From positions 1 to 35,871 of the forward strand of contig JANYCZ010000012.1 in NCBI GenBank assembly GCA_025360015.1: a DNA stretch of 35,871 nt, written 5' to 3'. A program made the position numbers and the translations under genes. The notes under the pieces are model-generated. The model saw only the letters and a program-made list of their open reading frames with translations. It made no database searches and was not told where the DNA came from. Source of the stretch: Verrucomicrobiota bacterium (GTDB lineage Bacteria > Verrucomicrobiota > Verrucomicrobiia > Verrucomicrobiales > Verrucomicrobiaceae). How positions within the stretch are numbered: position 1 is the stretch's first letter; every line of letters begins with the position of its first letter. Below, piece after piece: positions 16,626 to 25,460 of this stretch.

Positions 16626-16643
16626 GTTGCACCCTGACCCCAT
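16626..16643. repeat. Dispersed ttgcac(a/c)ctg-ccc motif, copy 2
   Basis: gttgcaccctgaccccat, 40 bases after the lipoprotein gene. Confidence 0.5.
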
Positions 16644-16819
16644 TTCCCCACCCGCCAAAGCCCCCAATACAGTTGCCACAACCTCAGCCATTTTTATGAA
16701 CTGCATTGAGAATCGCACATCAGGGTCATCCAATATTCTCCTGAGCAGGTCTGCTTTCACAACCGCTTGACGATAACAGGGACTTTTATACGCTCCGCGC
16801 TCCCTTAGCTTTTTCCCCT

Positions 16820-17668
16820 TTGAGATTGCCAAGCCCCCGGCGGCCCTTCAACATCCAGCTCGCCATCCCGCTGCTGCTCACCATTCTGAAAAAGCGCGCC
16901 AACCCTTCCGCAGAAAGCACGACGACCCACGACGCCGGAGACATCAGTGCTCCGGTCCCCACCGGCGGCTTCATGCCCAATCTCGACCCGATGGACTACG
17001 CCGTGCCAGCCCTCGGGCGGCTCGGTGTGCAGATGCCGCCAGAGACCGCTGCCGCACTGCTCGCGGTGCTGAAGGACAAAGATCAGGGATTCACGCAGCG
17101 CATTGATTCTGCCCTCGCGCTGGCACAGCTCGGAGACAGGTGCCCGCCGGAGATGCAGCAGACCTGCATCGCCCTGCTGCATGACGCCACGATTGACTTC
17201 AGGATCAGCACGGCCATCTGCATGACGCTCGGCGTCTCCGGCATCGACCCCGTGTCAGACGCGCAGCTCGCAGACATTCTCTCCCTGACGCGTGAAGGAT
17301 CCGACGATGAATTACGCGCCTACTTCTACCTCTGGCTCGGCCGCAGCCCCGCCCTCTTGCAGGCGGTGCGCTGGCTCGGCCATCAGAGTGAAGACCCGCC
17401 GCTGGGCGACACACCCCCGCACGAGATCCTCAGCCTCATCTCACGCCTCTGGCCTCATGCTGCCACTCATGCCGAGCTGCGCCACGAGATGGCCCGGCGT
17501 GCCACCCAGCTCATCACCACTCATTTGAAAACCCAGCCGCTGGACGAAGGCACGCTGAAAGTGCTGCGCAGCCTCGCCCCCCAGCTTGCCGAAGATCCGG
17601 CGGCTGACTGCGTCACTGCACTTGCTCACGTTAAGGCCGCGCTGACGGCGGATGCGAAGGCGCGGTAA
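16820..17668 (+). pseudogene. HEAT-like repeat protein, probably 5'-truncated
   Basis: The open frame of 282 codons starts only at a TTG (16820); the first ATG is at 16973, inside the protein. The sequence is helical with repeated pairs: VPALGRLGVQMPPETAAALL, FTQRIDSALALAQLGDRCPP, FRISTAICMTLGVSG and ELRAYFYLWLGRSPALLQAV, typical of HEAT/ARM-type scaffolds. There is no signal peptide or catalytic motif. The lack of a proper start and the nearby repeat at 16626 suggest that this is the 3' end of a larger gene. It could still be expressed from 16973 as a 231-residue protein. Confidence 0.5.
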
Positions 17669-18111
17669 GTTTTTGCTGCGCGTGCGATCATTTTACGGCT
17701 CTCCTTTCCCCGCGCGCTCTGCTGCACGTCGCTGCGCTGCCTAGCGCCGAGCACGCGCCCCAGAATCTGCGACAACGCCCCAAGCACCCGGCCTGGCTCA
17801 TCTACAATGCGAAGCATCCGGGTGAAGGCGTCTGAGGACCGCCGACCGGGGATCAGTTTAAGCCTTTTATCTTTTATGTCAGAACTGGCCGCTCTGCTTG
17901 AAGGGCGGTGGAGCCGAGCAAAGCGAACGCAAGGGGCGGATGTTTTTTTGAATAGCCTGCATGCCTTGTAGAATAAGGGCTCCAGCGTCAAATTGAGGCG
18001 ATGGAGCCGGTGAAATTCGCCCTCTGGCACTTTGAACTGTCTTACAGACTGAGTGGCTCAGTTTGATTTGATCACTCGACGTTTCATCTCGTATGTACTA
18101 GCCTCACCGTG
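17669..18111. other. Spacer with a possible gene-end remnant and a promoter
   Basis: Mostly non-coding. A frame ending at about 17835 reads KHPAWLIYNAKHPGEGV before its stop and may be the remnant of a gene. Near the right end, TTGATC (18068-18073) and TATGTA (18092-18097) with 18 bases between form a plausible promoter for the following operon. Confidence 0.4.
18068..18097 (+). promoter_or_regulatory. Candidate promoter of the ImmA/IrrE-DUF4411 operon
   Basis: -35 TTGATC and -10 TATGTA, 18-base spacer, 14 bases before the ATG at 18112. By eye only. Confidence 0.35.
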
Positions 18112-19263
18112 ATGAACCGCTTGTCCGTTAGTCCGAAACTCATCCGCTGGGCGCTGGAGCGCTCCGGTATGGACGAGGCTGGACTGTTGGAGCGCTTTCC
18201 CAAGCTGCAGCAGTGGGAGAGCGGTGAGGTGCAACCGACATCGCATCAACTGGAGGATTTTGCCAAAGCGACGCTGACGCCCTTTGGCCTCTTCTTCCTC
18301 AAAGAGCCACCCGAGGAAAAATTGCCATTGCCGGACTTCCGGACGTTGCAGGACGAGCGCCCGCGTCGGCCCACTGCGGCACTGCTGGAGACAATTTACC
18401 AGATGCAGAGGCGGCAGGGCTGGATGCAGGAGACGCTAATCGAGGAAGGGGCGGAGCCACTGCCCTTCATCGGCACGGTGACACTGACTTCCAGCCCGGT
18501 ATCGGCGGCGGAAAGCATTCGCCGAACTCTGGGAATGGAAGATGGCTGGGCTGAATTACACCACACATGGTCGGACGCGCTGCTGGGGCTGCGACGTGCG
18601 GTTGAAGGGGCAGGCATCCTAGTGGTGATCAACGGCATCTTTGGCAACAATACGAGCCAGAAGCTGAATCCTGAGGAGTTCCGCGGCTTTGTGCTATGTG
18701 ACCGTCATGCACCACTGATCTTTATCAACGGGGCGGATTACAAATCGGCGCAAATGTTTACGTTGGCGCATGAGCTGGCGCATCTCTGGTTGGGCAAAGA
18801 TGGCGTGTTTGACCTGCCGGATCTCCAGCCCTCAGATGATGAGGTTGAGAAATTCTGCAACCGGGTGGCTGCGGAGCTTCTGGTTCCGGAACGTGAACTG
18901 AATGCCTGCTGGCCGCGACTGGCGGGCAAGGCGGAACCGTACAATGAGCTGGCGCGCTGCTTCAAGGTGAGTCCCATCGTGGCAGCGCGGCGTGTGTTTG
19001 ACCTGGGGCTGATCTCCCGTGAGGCGTTTTATCGTTTTCTCAATGCGTACAAAGATGACGAACGAAGAAAGGCGCTGAAGAAATCCAGCGGTGGTGATTT
19101 CTACAAGACGCAGGATGTGCGTGTGGGGCACCGCTTTGGCAGTGCCGTGGTGCGCGCGGCGCGTGCCGGAAAAATACTCTATCAAGATGCTTACCGCCTG
19201 ACGGGTTTGCATGGCCGGACTTTTGATGAATATGCGCTCAAACTCGGCTTTGGCGCAGCATGA
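18112..19263 (+). CDS. HTH domain / ImmA-IrrE metallopeptidase
   Basis: A 383-residue COG2856-type protein. Residues 1-60 form a helix-turn-helix region (SPKLIRWALERSGMDEAGLL, W-E-S-G-E-V-Q-P-T), the middle a linker, and the C-terminal half a zinc protease with HELAHLWLG (His220, Glu221, His224) followed by KFCNRVAAELLVP, whose Glu is the usual third ligand. ImmA/IrrE-type proteins cleave or counteract repressors or antitoxins. The gene overlaps the next one by four bases (atga), the standard arrangement of this family with DUF4411 proteins, so it most likely acts as the antitoxin/regulator of a toxin-antitoxin pair. ATG at 18112 is chosen over the GTG directly before it. Confidence 0.88.
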   Translation: MNRLSVSPKLIRWALERSGMDEAGLLERFPKLQQWESGEVQPTSHQLEDFAKATLTPFGLFFLKEPPEEKLPLPDFRTLQDERPRRPTAALLETIYQMQRRQGWMQETLIEEGAEPLPFIGTVTLTSSPVSAAESIRRTLGMEDGWAELHHTWSDALLGLRRAVEGAGILVVINGIFGNNTSQKLNPEEFRGFVLCDRHAPLIFINGADYKSAQMFTLAHELAHLWLGKDGVFDLPDLQPSDDEVEKFCNRVAAELLVPERELNACWPRLAGKAEPYNELARCFKVSPIVAARRVFDLGLISREAFYRFLNAYKDDERRKALKKSSGGDFYKTQDVRVGHRFGSAVVRAARAGKILYQDAYRLTGLHGRTFDEYALKLGFGAA

Positions 19264-19787
19264 GCACCGAAATACAACATTACGTCCTCGATGCGAATGC
19301 CTTCATTCAAGCGAAGAGAAAGTTCTACGGACTGGATTTTTGTCCCGGGTATTGGCAGGCACTGATCTGGCACCATCAACAGCGTAAGTTGTGCAGCATT
19401 GACAAAGTTCAACATGAACTGAAACAAGGTGCAGATGAGCTGTGGCAGTGGGCACAGAATGAACTGGGTGATGCGGCTTTTGCCAGCACATCGACGTCAG
19501 ATGTCACTGAGGCGTATTCAGAAATGGTAGCCTGGGTCATGGCCCAGACGCAATTCCTTGATTATGCGAAGTATGAGTTTCAGTCCGTCGCGGATGGGTG
19601 GCTGGCTGCATATGCCAAAGCCAAGGGAGCTGTCGTGGTAACGCTAGAGGTTCCCGATCCAGTGATTCGCAAGAAGGTGCCGCTGCCCAATGTATGCGAT
19701 GCCTTTGATGTGGAGTACATCACGCCGTTCCAGATGCTTCGGCGGTTGAATGTGCAGTTCTCCTGGCAGCCTCCGACCGACCTATAA
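19260..19787 (+). CDS. DUF4411 family PIN-like protein (putative toxin)
   Basis: A 175-residue protein with the start YVLDANAFIQAKRKFYGLDF, in which Asp11 is the first PIN acidic residue, then KVQHELKQG, a central ADGWLAAYAKAKGAVVVTLE, and PNVCDAFDVEYITPFQML. These are the marks of DUF4411, a PIN-like group expected to be metal-dependent ribonucleases. Its ATG overlaps the stop of the ImmA/IrrE gene, so the two are translated together. The length is normal. Toxicity is inferred from the family and the gene pair. Confidence 0.87.
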   Translation: MSTEIQHYVLDANAFIQAKRKFYGLDFCPGYWQALIWHHQQRKLCSIDKVQHELKQGADELWQWAQNELGDAAFASTSTSDVTEAYSEMVAWVMAQTQFLDYAKYEFQSVADGWLAAYAKAKGAVVVTLEVPDPVIRKKVPLPNVCDAFDVEYITPFQMLRRLNVQFSWQPPTDL

Positions 19788-20056
19788 AAATAACGGACTT
19801 TCGGCTTTCATTTGCCGCAACCGCTGCGCAGACTTTTGAATGCTAGGATAAAGCGCGCAAGACTAAGGATCTTGTGCCGGAACAATGAGGCGGCTGTTGT
19901 TCTGGGTGAGTGGAGCAGCGGCTCAAAAATGTTGATGGCAGGAGCAAACGGTGCCAGGCCTTATGGGCCAGCCTGCTGCTGAAAGCAGCGGCCTGTTGCC
20001 TGCTATTTCAACGCGTATCGCCACCGCCACTGCTTTGCTGCGACAGCCCCATCCAC
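19788..20056. other. Spacer between the DUF4411 gene and the autotransporter terminator
   Basis: No gene is seen. A small hairpin gctgct-gaa-agcagc lies near 19974-19990. The short frames here are shadow-like. Confidence 0.4.
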
Positions 20057-20090
20057 AAAAAAGGAGGCACTGCCTTGCGGCAATGCCTCC
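20057..20090 (-). terminator. Rho-independent terminator of the autotransporter gene
   Basis: Read on the minus strand, GGAGGCATTGCC and GGCAGTGCCTCC pair almost perfectly around a 4-base loop and are followed by TTTTTT. It lies 40 bases after the autotransporter stop codon. Confidence 0.85.
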
Positions 20091-20129
20091 CGTGATTCAA
20101 CAACGAACGAACGAACGTTCGTCGATGAC

Positions 20130-22652
20130 TTAGAACTTATAGCTGAGGCGCAGGCCCACGTAGTGTGCCTGCACGCTCTGGCGGAAGTACTGGCCCTGGT
20201 AGTTGAGCAGCAGGCCCAAGGCGGGGGTGAACTGGAAGTTCAGCCCGGCACCTGCGACCATGTAGTCCTGGCCGTAGCTCCGCGCTCCGCCGCCGACGAC
20301 GAAGGGCTGATTGATGAGGCCAACGGTGGTGCCGTTGTTGTTGCTGAGGTTCTGGCGCTCATAGCTCAGGCGGGCCTGGGCAGTGATCACGGCGAAGTCG
20401 GTCTTCACAAACTTGCTCACCGACCAGCCAACGCGGGAGATGAGGGACTCAGCGGTACGCTTGTTGTAGGCCAAGGCGGCAAGGCCACCACCGGACTCGC
20501 CATAGGCGTCCACGGAGACGTGGGTGTAGTCCAGGCCGATGAACGGGCCGGTGACGAGGCTGTTGTTCTGGAAGCGGAAGTTCCAGCCGGAGTTGAACTG
20601 GATGGAATTCGTGTAGGCGTTGGTGTCACCGCGGGCGGCGGCAAAGCCGATGGGGTTGCGGTTCGTGTCGATGTCATAGCTGCCGAAGCTGTAGAGCAGA
20701 TCGGCCCAGAAGGCCTTCTTCACATACGAGGTGTAGGCGCTCAGCGCGTAGCCATTCATGTCCATGGAGCCGACGTTGCCGGTGAAGGTCTGGCGGGACT
20801 CCAGCCAGTTGAGGGCGAAGCCAATGGCCACATTGGGGGTGACGTGTACTTCTGCACCGATGCCCTGAGTCCAGCTGTCCGACTGAATGCCTGCCTGCTG
20901 ACCGCCGAGGGAGCCGAGACGGGCGTTGTTGTAGTTTGCCGAAGCATACACTTCCCACACCCCGGTGCGCGCCTGGCGCTGTGCGACTGGGCTTGGCGGC
21001 GGATTCTTGTCGCCCTGGCCACTGACCACGCCCTGGTCGTACTCGCTTTCATCAGACAGATCGCCCTGACCGGCGCGGAGGAAGAACAGGCGTCCATTCA
21101 CATCGGTGAGGACACTCTGCGCACTGGCGAGAACGGCCTGGCCCATGGCGTTGGCCATTTGCAGACCGGTGATCGTATCAACGACGGTGAAGACACCGGA
21201 GACCTGGTTGAAGTTGCCGACCTGAGTAGGGCGGAGATTCAAAGCGGCGGTGTTAAGATTGCCTGTGAGGCCCAGATTGCCGGTGATGACGGCGCCTGGA
21301 AGAAGATTCACGACCTTCCAGCTGTCTCCACCAGTGAAGCCGGTCAGGCCGTTAGGATTGCCGATGACCAGGGTGCCGCCTGCGACGGAATTCAGCGTGC
21401 CGCCCAGGGTGAAGGTGTCCGAAGCACCGGGAACGAGGGTGTTGTTGCCCAGACCTGCGCCGGTGAAGAGATCGACCGCCAAGGTGCTGCCGAGGCCCAT
21501 GTTGATCGCCGCGCCGGGGCCGGAGGTGGCAATCGTGAGATTGGATGCGACAGGAACGAGCAAGGTGGCATCGCCAACAACGATCGCCCCGTTTTCAGTG
21601 ATGGAAGCCAAGGGTGCCTCTGTGATGGTCCCCGTGCCGGCAAGCGTCGCGCCTGGGGCAATGGTGTAGTTTCCACCACCGATGTGGGTACCAGTCACGT
21701 TGAGAGTTCCCTGATTGACTGCGGTCGTGCCGGTGTAGGTGTTGGCACCAGACGTCGTGAAGATGCCTGTGCCATTTTTGACCAGTGAGCCGCCGACGCC
21801 CGTCAGATTTCCAGCGTAGGTGCTGTTCCCGGCGTAGGGGACCACGCCGTCGTTGCCGACAGTGAGGGTGTTGGCGTTGAGGTTGGTGTTGCCGGTGCCT
21901 GAGAGGCTGCCAATGGTTTCATTGGAAAGCAGGGCAAGTGCGCCCGGTGCATTCACAATGACTGCGGCGGAGTTGGCAATCGCTGCGCCGTTTTGCAGCT
22001 GCAGGGTGCCCGCGTTCACGGTGGTGGTGCCAGCGTAGGTGTTCGTGCCACTCAGAAGCAGCGTGCCGGTGCCGTTCTTGGTGATCGAGCCGGTGCCTGG
22101 GCCGGAATCTGTGACCGGGCCGGAGATCGTCGTATTGTTGGTGCCATCGACCGTCAGTGCCTGACCTGCCAGATTGACCGCAGAGCCCACGACCAGCTGG
22201 CTGAATGGCAGAGGGATAACGCCTGAATTCCATGTCTGAGCTCCACCCAGGGTGATGCCGGCAAGGTTAATCGTCTGCACGGCGAGGGAATTGTTGACGA
22301 TGCCCTCATTGAGAGTGATGGCATTTCCATTGAGAGTAAAAGCGCCCGCTAAGGGAGCGAAGGTGATGCCCGGGGTGAGAGGGACGCCGCCGCCCACGGT
22401 AAGAGCGGCAAGGTCATTATTGGGGGTCAAATTGACGCCCCCCGCAAAGATAATGCCATTGGGATAAACTGGCTGCGCGCCGCCCCAGTTGGCGTTAGTT
22501 GACCAGTTGGCGTCCGCGCCAGCACCTGTCCAAGTTTGACCCGCTTTGACCTCTTGGCAAAGACTGCTGAGGGCCAGCAAAGAAACGGCGAAAAAGCCTC
22601 CGCGGGCTCCCTTGTTTCGCAGCTTATTTTTTTTCAATGTGAGTTTCTTCAT
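20130..22652 (-). CDS. Autotransporter (type V secretion) with PATR repeats
   Basis: An 840-residue classical autotransporter. The ATG at 22652 begins a basic, slightly long signal peptide (MKKLTLKKNKLRNKGARGG, then FFAVSLLALSSL, cleavage near VKA); the frame could be read from 22709 but that adds a non-signal stretch. The passenger starts with W-T-G-A-G-A-D-A-N-W and carries three PATR units (ITKNGTGTLLLSGTNTYAGT; SLVKNGTGIFTTSGANTYTG; each followed by TTxNxGTL). From about residue 570 comes the outer-membrane beta-barrel (GVWEVYASANYNNARLGSLG to the last residues LRLSYKF, ending in the usual aromatic residue). It shares PATR units with the PEP-CTERM protein at the left of the window but uses a barrel for export. 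Adhesion is a guess. Confidence 0.92.
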   Translation of the reverse strand: MKKLTLKKNKLRNKGARGGFFAVSLLALSSLCQEVKAGQTWTGAGADANWSTNANWGGAQPVYPNGIIFAGGVNLTPNNDLAALTVGGGVPLTPGITFAPLAGAFTLNGNAITLNEGIVNNSLAVQTINLAGITLGGAQTWNSGVIPLPFSQLVVGSAVNLAGQALTVDGTNNTTISGPVTDSGPGTGSITKNGTGTLLLSGTNTYAGTTTVNAGTLQLQNGAAIANSAAVIVNAPGALALLSNETIGSLSGTGNTNLNANTLTVGNDGVVPYAGNSTYAGNLTGVGGSLVKNGTGIFTTSGANTYTGTTAVNQGTLNVTGTHIGGGNYTIAPGATLAGTGTITEAPLASITENGAIVVGDATLLVPVASNLTIATSGPGAAINMGLGSTLAVDLFTGAGLGNNTLVPGASDTFTLGGTLNSVAGGTLVIGNPNGLTGFTGGDSWKVVNLLPGAVITGNLGLTGNLNTAALNLRPTQVGNFNQVSGVFTVVDTITGLQMANAMGQAVLASAQSVLTDVNGRLFFLRAGQGDLSDESEYDQGVVSGQGDKNPPPSPVAQRQARTGVWEVYASANYNNARLGSLGGQQAGIQSDSWTQGIGAEVHVTPNVAIGFALNWLESRQTFTGNVGSMDMNGYALSAYTSYVKKAFWADLLYSFGSYDIDTNRNPIGFAAARGDTNAYTNSIQFNSGWNFRFQNNSLVTGPFIGLDYTHVSVDAYGESGGGLAALAYNKRTAESLISRVGWSVSKFVKTDFAVITAQARLSYERQNLSNNNGTTVGLINQPFVVGGGARSYGQDYMVAGAGLNFQFTPALGLLLNYQGQYFRQSVQAHYVGLRLSYKF

Positions 22653-22863
22653 GAGTATGTCTTGTTGTGTTGGGTTTGTTTGCGTGACTCGGGCGGCTTC
22701 CAATCGCACGAGCGGATCTGTATAGATGTATCGATTTCGGGTTTCTACGGGGTGAAACCCTCCCTGTCTTTGCTCCGTCGCTTAGAGCTTCAGCCGGGGG
22801 TAGAACCCTTGTCAATGGCGTGCGCGCCACTACGCCGCCCATTGGCCTCTAGAAGCATCAGGA

Positions 22864-22891
22864 GCATCCCTGATCTTGCCATCAGGGATGC
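22864..22891. repeat. Perfect 11-bp hairpin (REP-like)
   Basis: GCATCCCTGAT, six-base loop cttgcc, ATCAGGGATGC. There is no T-run on either side, so it is more like a REP element than a terminator. Confidence 0.55.
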
Positions 22892-23070
22892 AATCAACGC
22901 CTGTTCCTCTGACTTTATGAGCACCTGACACCTTTCCAATTCCCCTCGTCACGGGCATCTCCCGTCTGCTGGGGCATGGCATTATCACCGGATCAAAAGC
23001 TGAGAGTTCCATTCCTGCTGGGTCGGTGAAACACCGCGGGGATGCGTCCCATCGGTCTTTGTCAAAAAAG

Positions 23071-23089
23071 TTTTGCACACTGACCCCAT
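23071..23089. repeat. Dispersed ttgcac(a/c)ctg-ccc motif, copy 3
   Basis: ttttgcacactgaccccat. Confidence 0.5.
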
Positions 23090-23224
23090 CCATCAGCCGC
23101 AGGTGTGTGGGAGATGCCAGCCGTCTTTCCACCCGGCCAATCCCTGCGGAAATACGAAGAGTGAGTGACGCTGCCCCCATGACGGGCGGCTGCTTTCAAA
23201 ACACTCTCCCCTCCCCCTCACGCC

Positions 23225-23596
23225 ATGAATACTCCTCTGCCCATGAATCAAGCGCTTCAGGTTTTTGCCATGCGTGCGGCGGCGCGCGCGGAGGCTGAGG
23301 CGCAGTCATCCTATCGCAATTTCCTCATCGTGGCCCCGGGCCCGGCCGGAGCCGCCACGGCACCGGATGAGAAGGTGAGAGAGCTCGCCCAGCATCTGAA
23401 CCAGGACGGCTATGCGTACGTGGCGCACCCCAGCCAGCGGGAAATGGAGGACGATCCCTCCGGCGTGCGCTACCTGCCGCTGCGCCATGACCTGCCGGCC
23501 TTCGGCGTCATGACCGCCGTCATCGTCATCGGAGATCCCGCCTGGGCAGCACTCGCCGCCGCCACCTACCCGGAGGCAGACATCTTCCTGATGTAG
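23225..23596 (+). CDS. Small hypothetical protein
   Basis: A 123-residue soluble protein without signal peptide. It has two believable beta-alpha segments: YRNFLIVAPGPAGAATAPDE followed by a helix VRELAQHLNQDGYAYVAHP, and GVMTAVIVIGDPAWAALAAA. The end AxYPEADIFLM is well formed. I do not recognise the family. The ATG at 23225 or the one at 23243 could be used; neither has a Shine-Dalgarno. It stands alone between two repeat-rich spacers. Confidence 0.6.
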   Translation: MNTPLPMNQALQVFAMRAAARAEAEAQSSYRNFLIVAPGPAGAATAPDEKVRELAQHLNQDGYAYVAHPSQREMEDDPSGVRYLPLRHDLPAFGVMTAVIVIGDPAWAALAAATYPEADIFLM

Positions 23597-23733
23597 CTCG
23601 TGCTGGAGCTGCGGCTCGGAGGGCACCGAGGTCAGGGTGGTGGAATGCCACTTCCTTAGCGGGGATGGAGCGGAGTTCGCTCAAGGGCGGTAATAAAGGA
23701 ATGAAGCGTCGTGGGGCGCAGAGTACCTGGAGC

Positions 23734-23751
23734 GCGGGCCTCCGGGCCCGC
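23734..23751. repeat. GC-rich REP-like hairpin
   Basis: gcgggcctccgggcccgc, embedded in a phrase (tggagcgcgggcctccgggcccgcagc) of the kind that recurs in spacers of GC-rich genomes. Confidence 0.4.
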
Positions 23752-23912
23752 AGCACGCCGCAAACACACGTCACTCCACAGCCTCCCTGCCGCCATCGCT
23801 CTCACGCAACCGGAGTTCTCGTGCTGCCGCTGTGCTGCATGCAGCCCCACGACTCATGCGCGCTCCTCCCAGCCAAGGCATGCGCGGCTGGCCTTCCCGA
23901 CGTTCAACTACA

Positions 23913-23930
23913 TTTGCACACTGTCCCCCT
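23913..23930. repeat. Dispersed ttgcac(a/c)ctg-ccc motif, copy 4
   Basis: tttgcacactgtccccct. Confidence 0.5.
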
Positions 23931-24079
23931 TTATACCGGTCAGCCATGGGGTGCCACCTTCCCGCTGCCCCGGCTCGCGTTCATTCACAGCCCTGATTGA
24001 GCCGTCATCATCGAGATGCATACAGCCGCCCCTCAAGACGGGGGCGATACCCCCAGCGAACAACCACCCCCCCTCCCCC

Positions 24080-24814
24080 ATGAAATCCCTTCTCTATCTC
24101 CCTCTGTCCCTCTGCTGCCTTGCCTCCTCTCTTCACGCCCAGGTCACCACCGTGGTGGTGCCAGGGAAAACCGTGGTGACGCAAACCTCCCTGGATCCCC
24201 TGGTGGTGCAGCGTCAGCTCTCCATCGCCCCCAAGGTGGTGGTGGTGACGACGACGACTTCCCCGACCACCGTGGCCATACCGCCCAACGCCGTGCCCGT
24301 CACTTCCACGACGTCGGCCATTCCCACCACCCCTCAGGAGCAAGTGGTGAAGACCACCAAGACGACCACCGTCGTGGACACTCCCGGCAGGCCGCGCCGC
24401 GTGTACCAGTCCGAGCGCAACGTGGTCACCGTGGAAGATCAGGGCGAAACCCGTGAGCTGCCGTACGTCACCCTGCCGGTGCTGTTTGTGAAGGACACCG
24501 CCGAGCTGCTGGATGCCGAATCGCGCGCCGCACTGGAGCAGGTGGCGGGGGTGATCCGCAGCGTGGCCCAGACCACGCCGGGTGCGATGTTTGACATCGA
24601 AGGCCATACCAGCACCGATGGCACCGATGAATTTAACGCCACCCTCTCCGCCGCACGCGCCCAGCGCGTGTATGATGAACTCACCCGCAACTATGGCGTG
24701 CCCTCCGTGGTGCTGAGCGCCCACGGCTACGGTGAAAGCTACGCCATGTACCCCAACGGCACCGAAGCAGAAATGCAGCAGGACCGCCGCGTGCTGGTGG
24801 TGCGGACGAGATAG
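24080..24814 (+). CDS. OmpA/MotB-like exported protein with Thr/Val-rich N-terminal region
   Basis: A 244-residue protein. The ATG at 24080 gives a signal peptide (MKSLLYLPLSLCCLASSLHA, cleavage before QVTT). Residues 21-105 are very rich in Thr and Val (VVVVTTTTSPTTVA, VKTTKTTTVVDTPGRPRRVY). The C-terminal 120 residues are an OmpA-family peptidoglycan-binding domain: VLFVKDTAELLDAESRAALE, then FDIEGHTSTDGTDEFNATLS with ARAQRVYDEL, GVPSVVLSAHGYGES and QQDRRVLVV. It should tie the envelope to peptidoglycan. No outer-membrane barrel is present. The three small exported proteins downstream (25823-27050, other strand) have similar Thr tracts. Confidence 0.88.
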   Translation: MKSLLYLPLSLCCLASSLHAQVTTVVVPGKTVVTQTSLDPLVVQRQLSIAPKVVVVTTTTSPTTVAIPPNAVPVTSTTSAIPTTPQEQVVKTTKTTTVVDTPGRPRRVYQSERNVVTVEDQGETRELPYVTLPVLFVKDTAELLDAESRAALEQVAGVIRSVAQTTPGAMFDIEGHTSTDGTDEFNATLSAARAQRVYDELTRNYGVPSVVLSAHGYGESYAMYPNGTEAEMQQDRRVLVVRTR

Positions 24815-24840
24815 TCCGCAGTGGCAAGAAGACTAACGCG

Positions 24841-24869
24841 CGCCGCGCTGACCCAGAGTCGGCGCGGCG
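24841..24869 (+). terminator. Possible terminator of the OmpA-like gene
   Basis: CGCCGCGC (24841-24848) pairs with GCGCGGCG (24862-24869), followed by a T-rich tgtctgtgtc. It lies 27 bases after the stop. There is no pure T-run. Confidence 0.45.
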
Positions 24870-25040
24870 TGTCTGTGTCATAGCGAAAGCAAGAGCATGC
24901 CGAATCTGCCTTTGCACGGCTACGGGCGGACCAAGGCGCGAGCACACACCGCGCTGCAGCTGCAAGCTGCCAAAGCGTTTTCCAAAACGGATCCGGAAAG
25001 CGGCGCGTGGCGACGCTAGACGGCGTTTGGAGGACCAAGC

Positions 25041-25460
25041 GCCCTACCTCCCGCCCGGCGCTCGCAAATCCAGCGCTGGTAGGGCTGGCTGTCCTCAGCC
25101 AGCCGCCGCCGAAGCCCATGACCTGCGAGCAAGAAACAGCCTGCGAAACGCAGATGAGTTTCGCCCTGCGCACTAGACGACCTGCCTATCTCCCGCCGAG
25201 CACGCGCATGCCCAGCGCCGGTAGGGCTGGCTGTCCTCAGCCAGCCGCCGTCGAAGCCCACAATCTTCGAGCAAGAAACAGCCTGCGAAACGGACACGAG
25301 TTTCGCGAACCTCTCTAGACGTCACCTGCCTACCTCCCGCCGAGCACGCGCATGCCCAGCGCTGGTAGGGCTGGCTGTCCTCAGCCAGCCGCCGCCGAAG
25401 CCCATGACCTACGAGTAAAAAAAGGACTGCGAAACGAACACGAGTTTCGGGAAACGCTAA
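25041..25460. repeat. Tandem array of about 143-bp double-hairpin repeats, three copies
   Basis: Three copies, centres about 142 and 144 bases apart. Each contains a perfect hairpin GGCTGGCTG-tcct-CAGCCAGCC (25083-25104, 25225-25246, 25369-25390), then gaagccca and (except copy 3) gagcaagaaacagcc, then a second hairpin CGAAAC-8 bases-GTTTCG (25145-25164, 25286-25305, 25431-25450). The linker acctcccgccgagcacgcgcatgcccagcgc joins copies. The loop of the second hairpin differs between copies. Nothing here looks like a gene. Confidence 0.85.

Larger units (their letters stand above)
22653..23224. other. Repeat-rich spacer upstream of the autotransporter
   Basis: No gene is seen. It contains an inverted repeat gggtttc/gaaaccc at 22739-22760, a perfect 11-bp hairpin at 22864-22891, the phrase gcacctgacaccttt at about 22921-22935, and a ttgcacactgacccc motif at 23071-23089. 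A minus-strand frame at 22830-23180 has no coding character. Confidence 0.5.
23597..24079. other. Spacer with REP-like hairpin and motif copy 4
   Basis: No gene is seen, although the frame of the next gene stays open leftwards to 23711. A hairpin GCGGGCC-tcc-GGGCCCGC lies at 23734-23751 and a ttgcacactgtcccc motif at 23913-23930. The C-rich run caccccccctccccc directly before the ATG at 24080 takes the place of a Shine-Dalgarno. Confidence 0.5.

Noticed and set aside
16623..16832. A 69-codon minus-strand frame
   Set aside because: It ends inside a dispersed repeat motif (copy 2), has no recognisable domain and overlaps the start of the HEAT-like frame; it might be real but cannot be supported.
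20163..21788. A 541-codon plus-strand frame
   Set aside because: It is antisense to the autotransporter, which has signal peptide, repeats, barrel and terminator.
22830..23180. A 116-codon minus-strand frame
   Set aside because: It runs through a perfect hairpin and two dispersed motifs and has no coding character.
24016..24456. A 146-codon plus-strand frame overlapping the OmpA-like gene
   Set aside because: It is an alternative frame of the Thr-rich part; the OmpA-like frame has a signal peptide and a known domain.
25041..25460. CRISPR array
   Set aside because: The repeats are about 143 bp, directly adjoining, with no short repeat/spacer alternation and no cas genes nearby.
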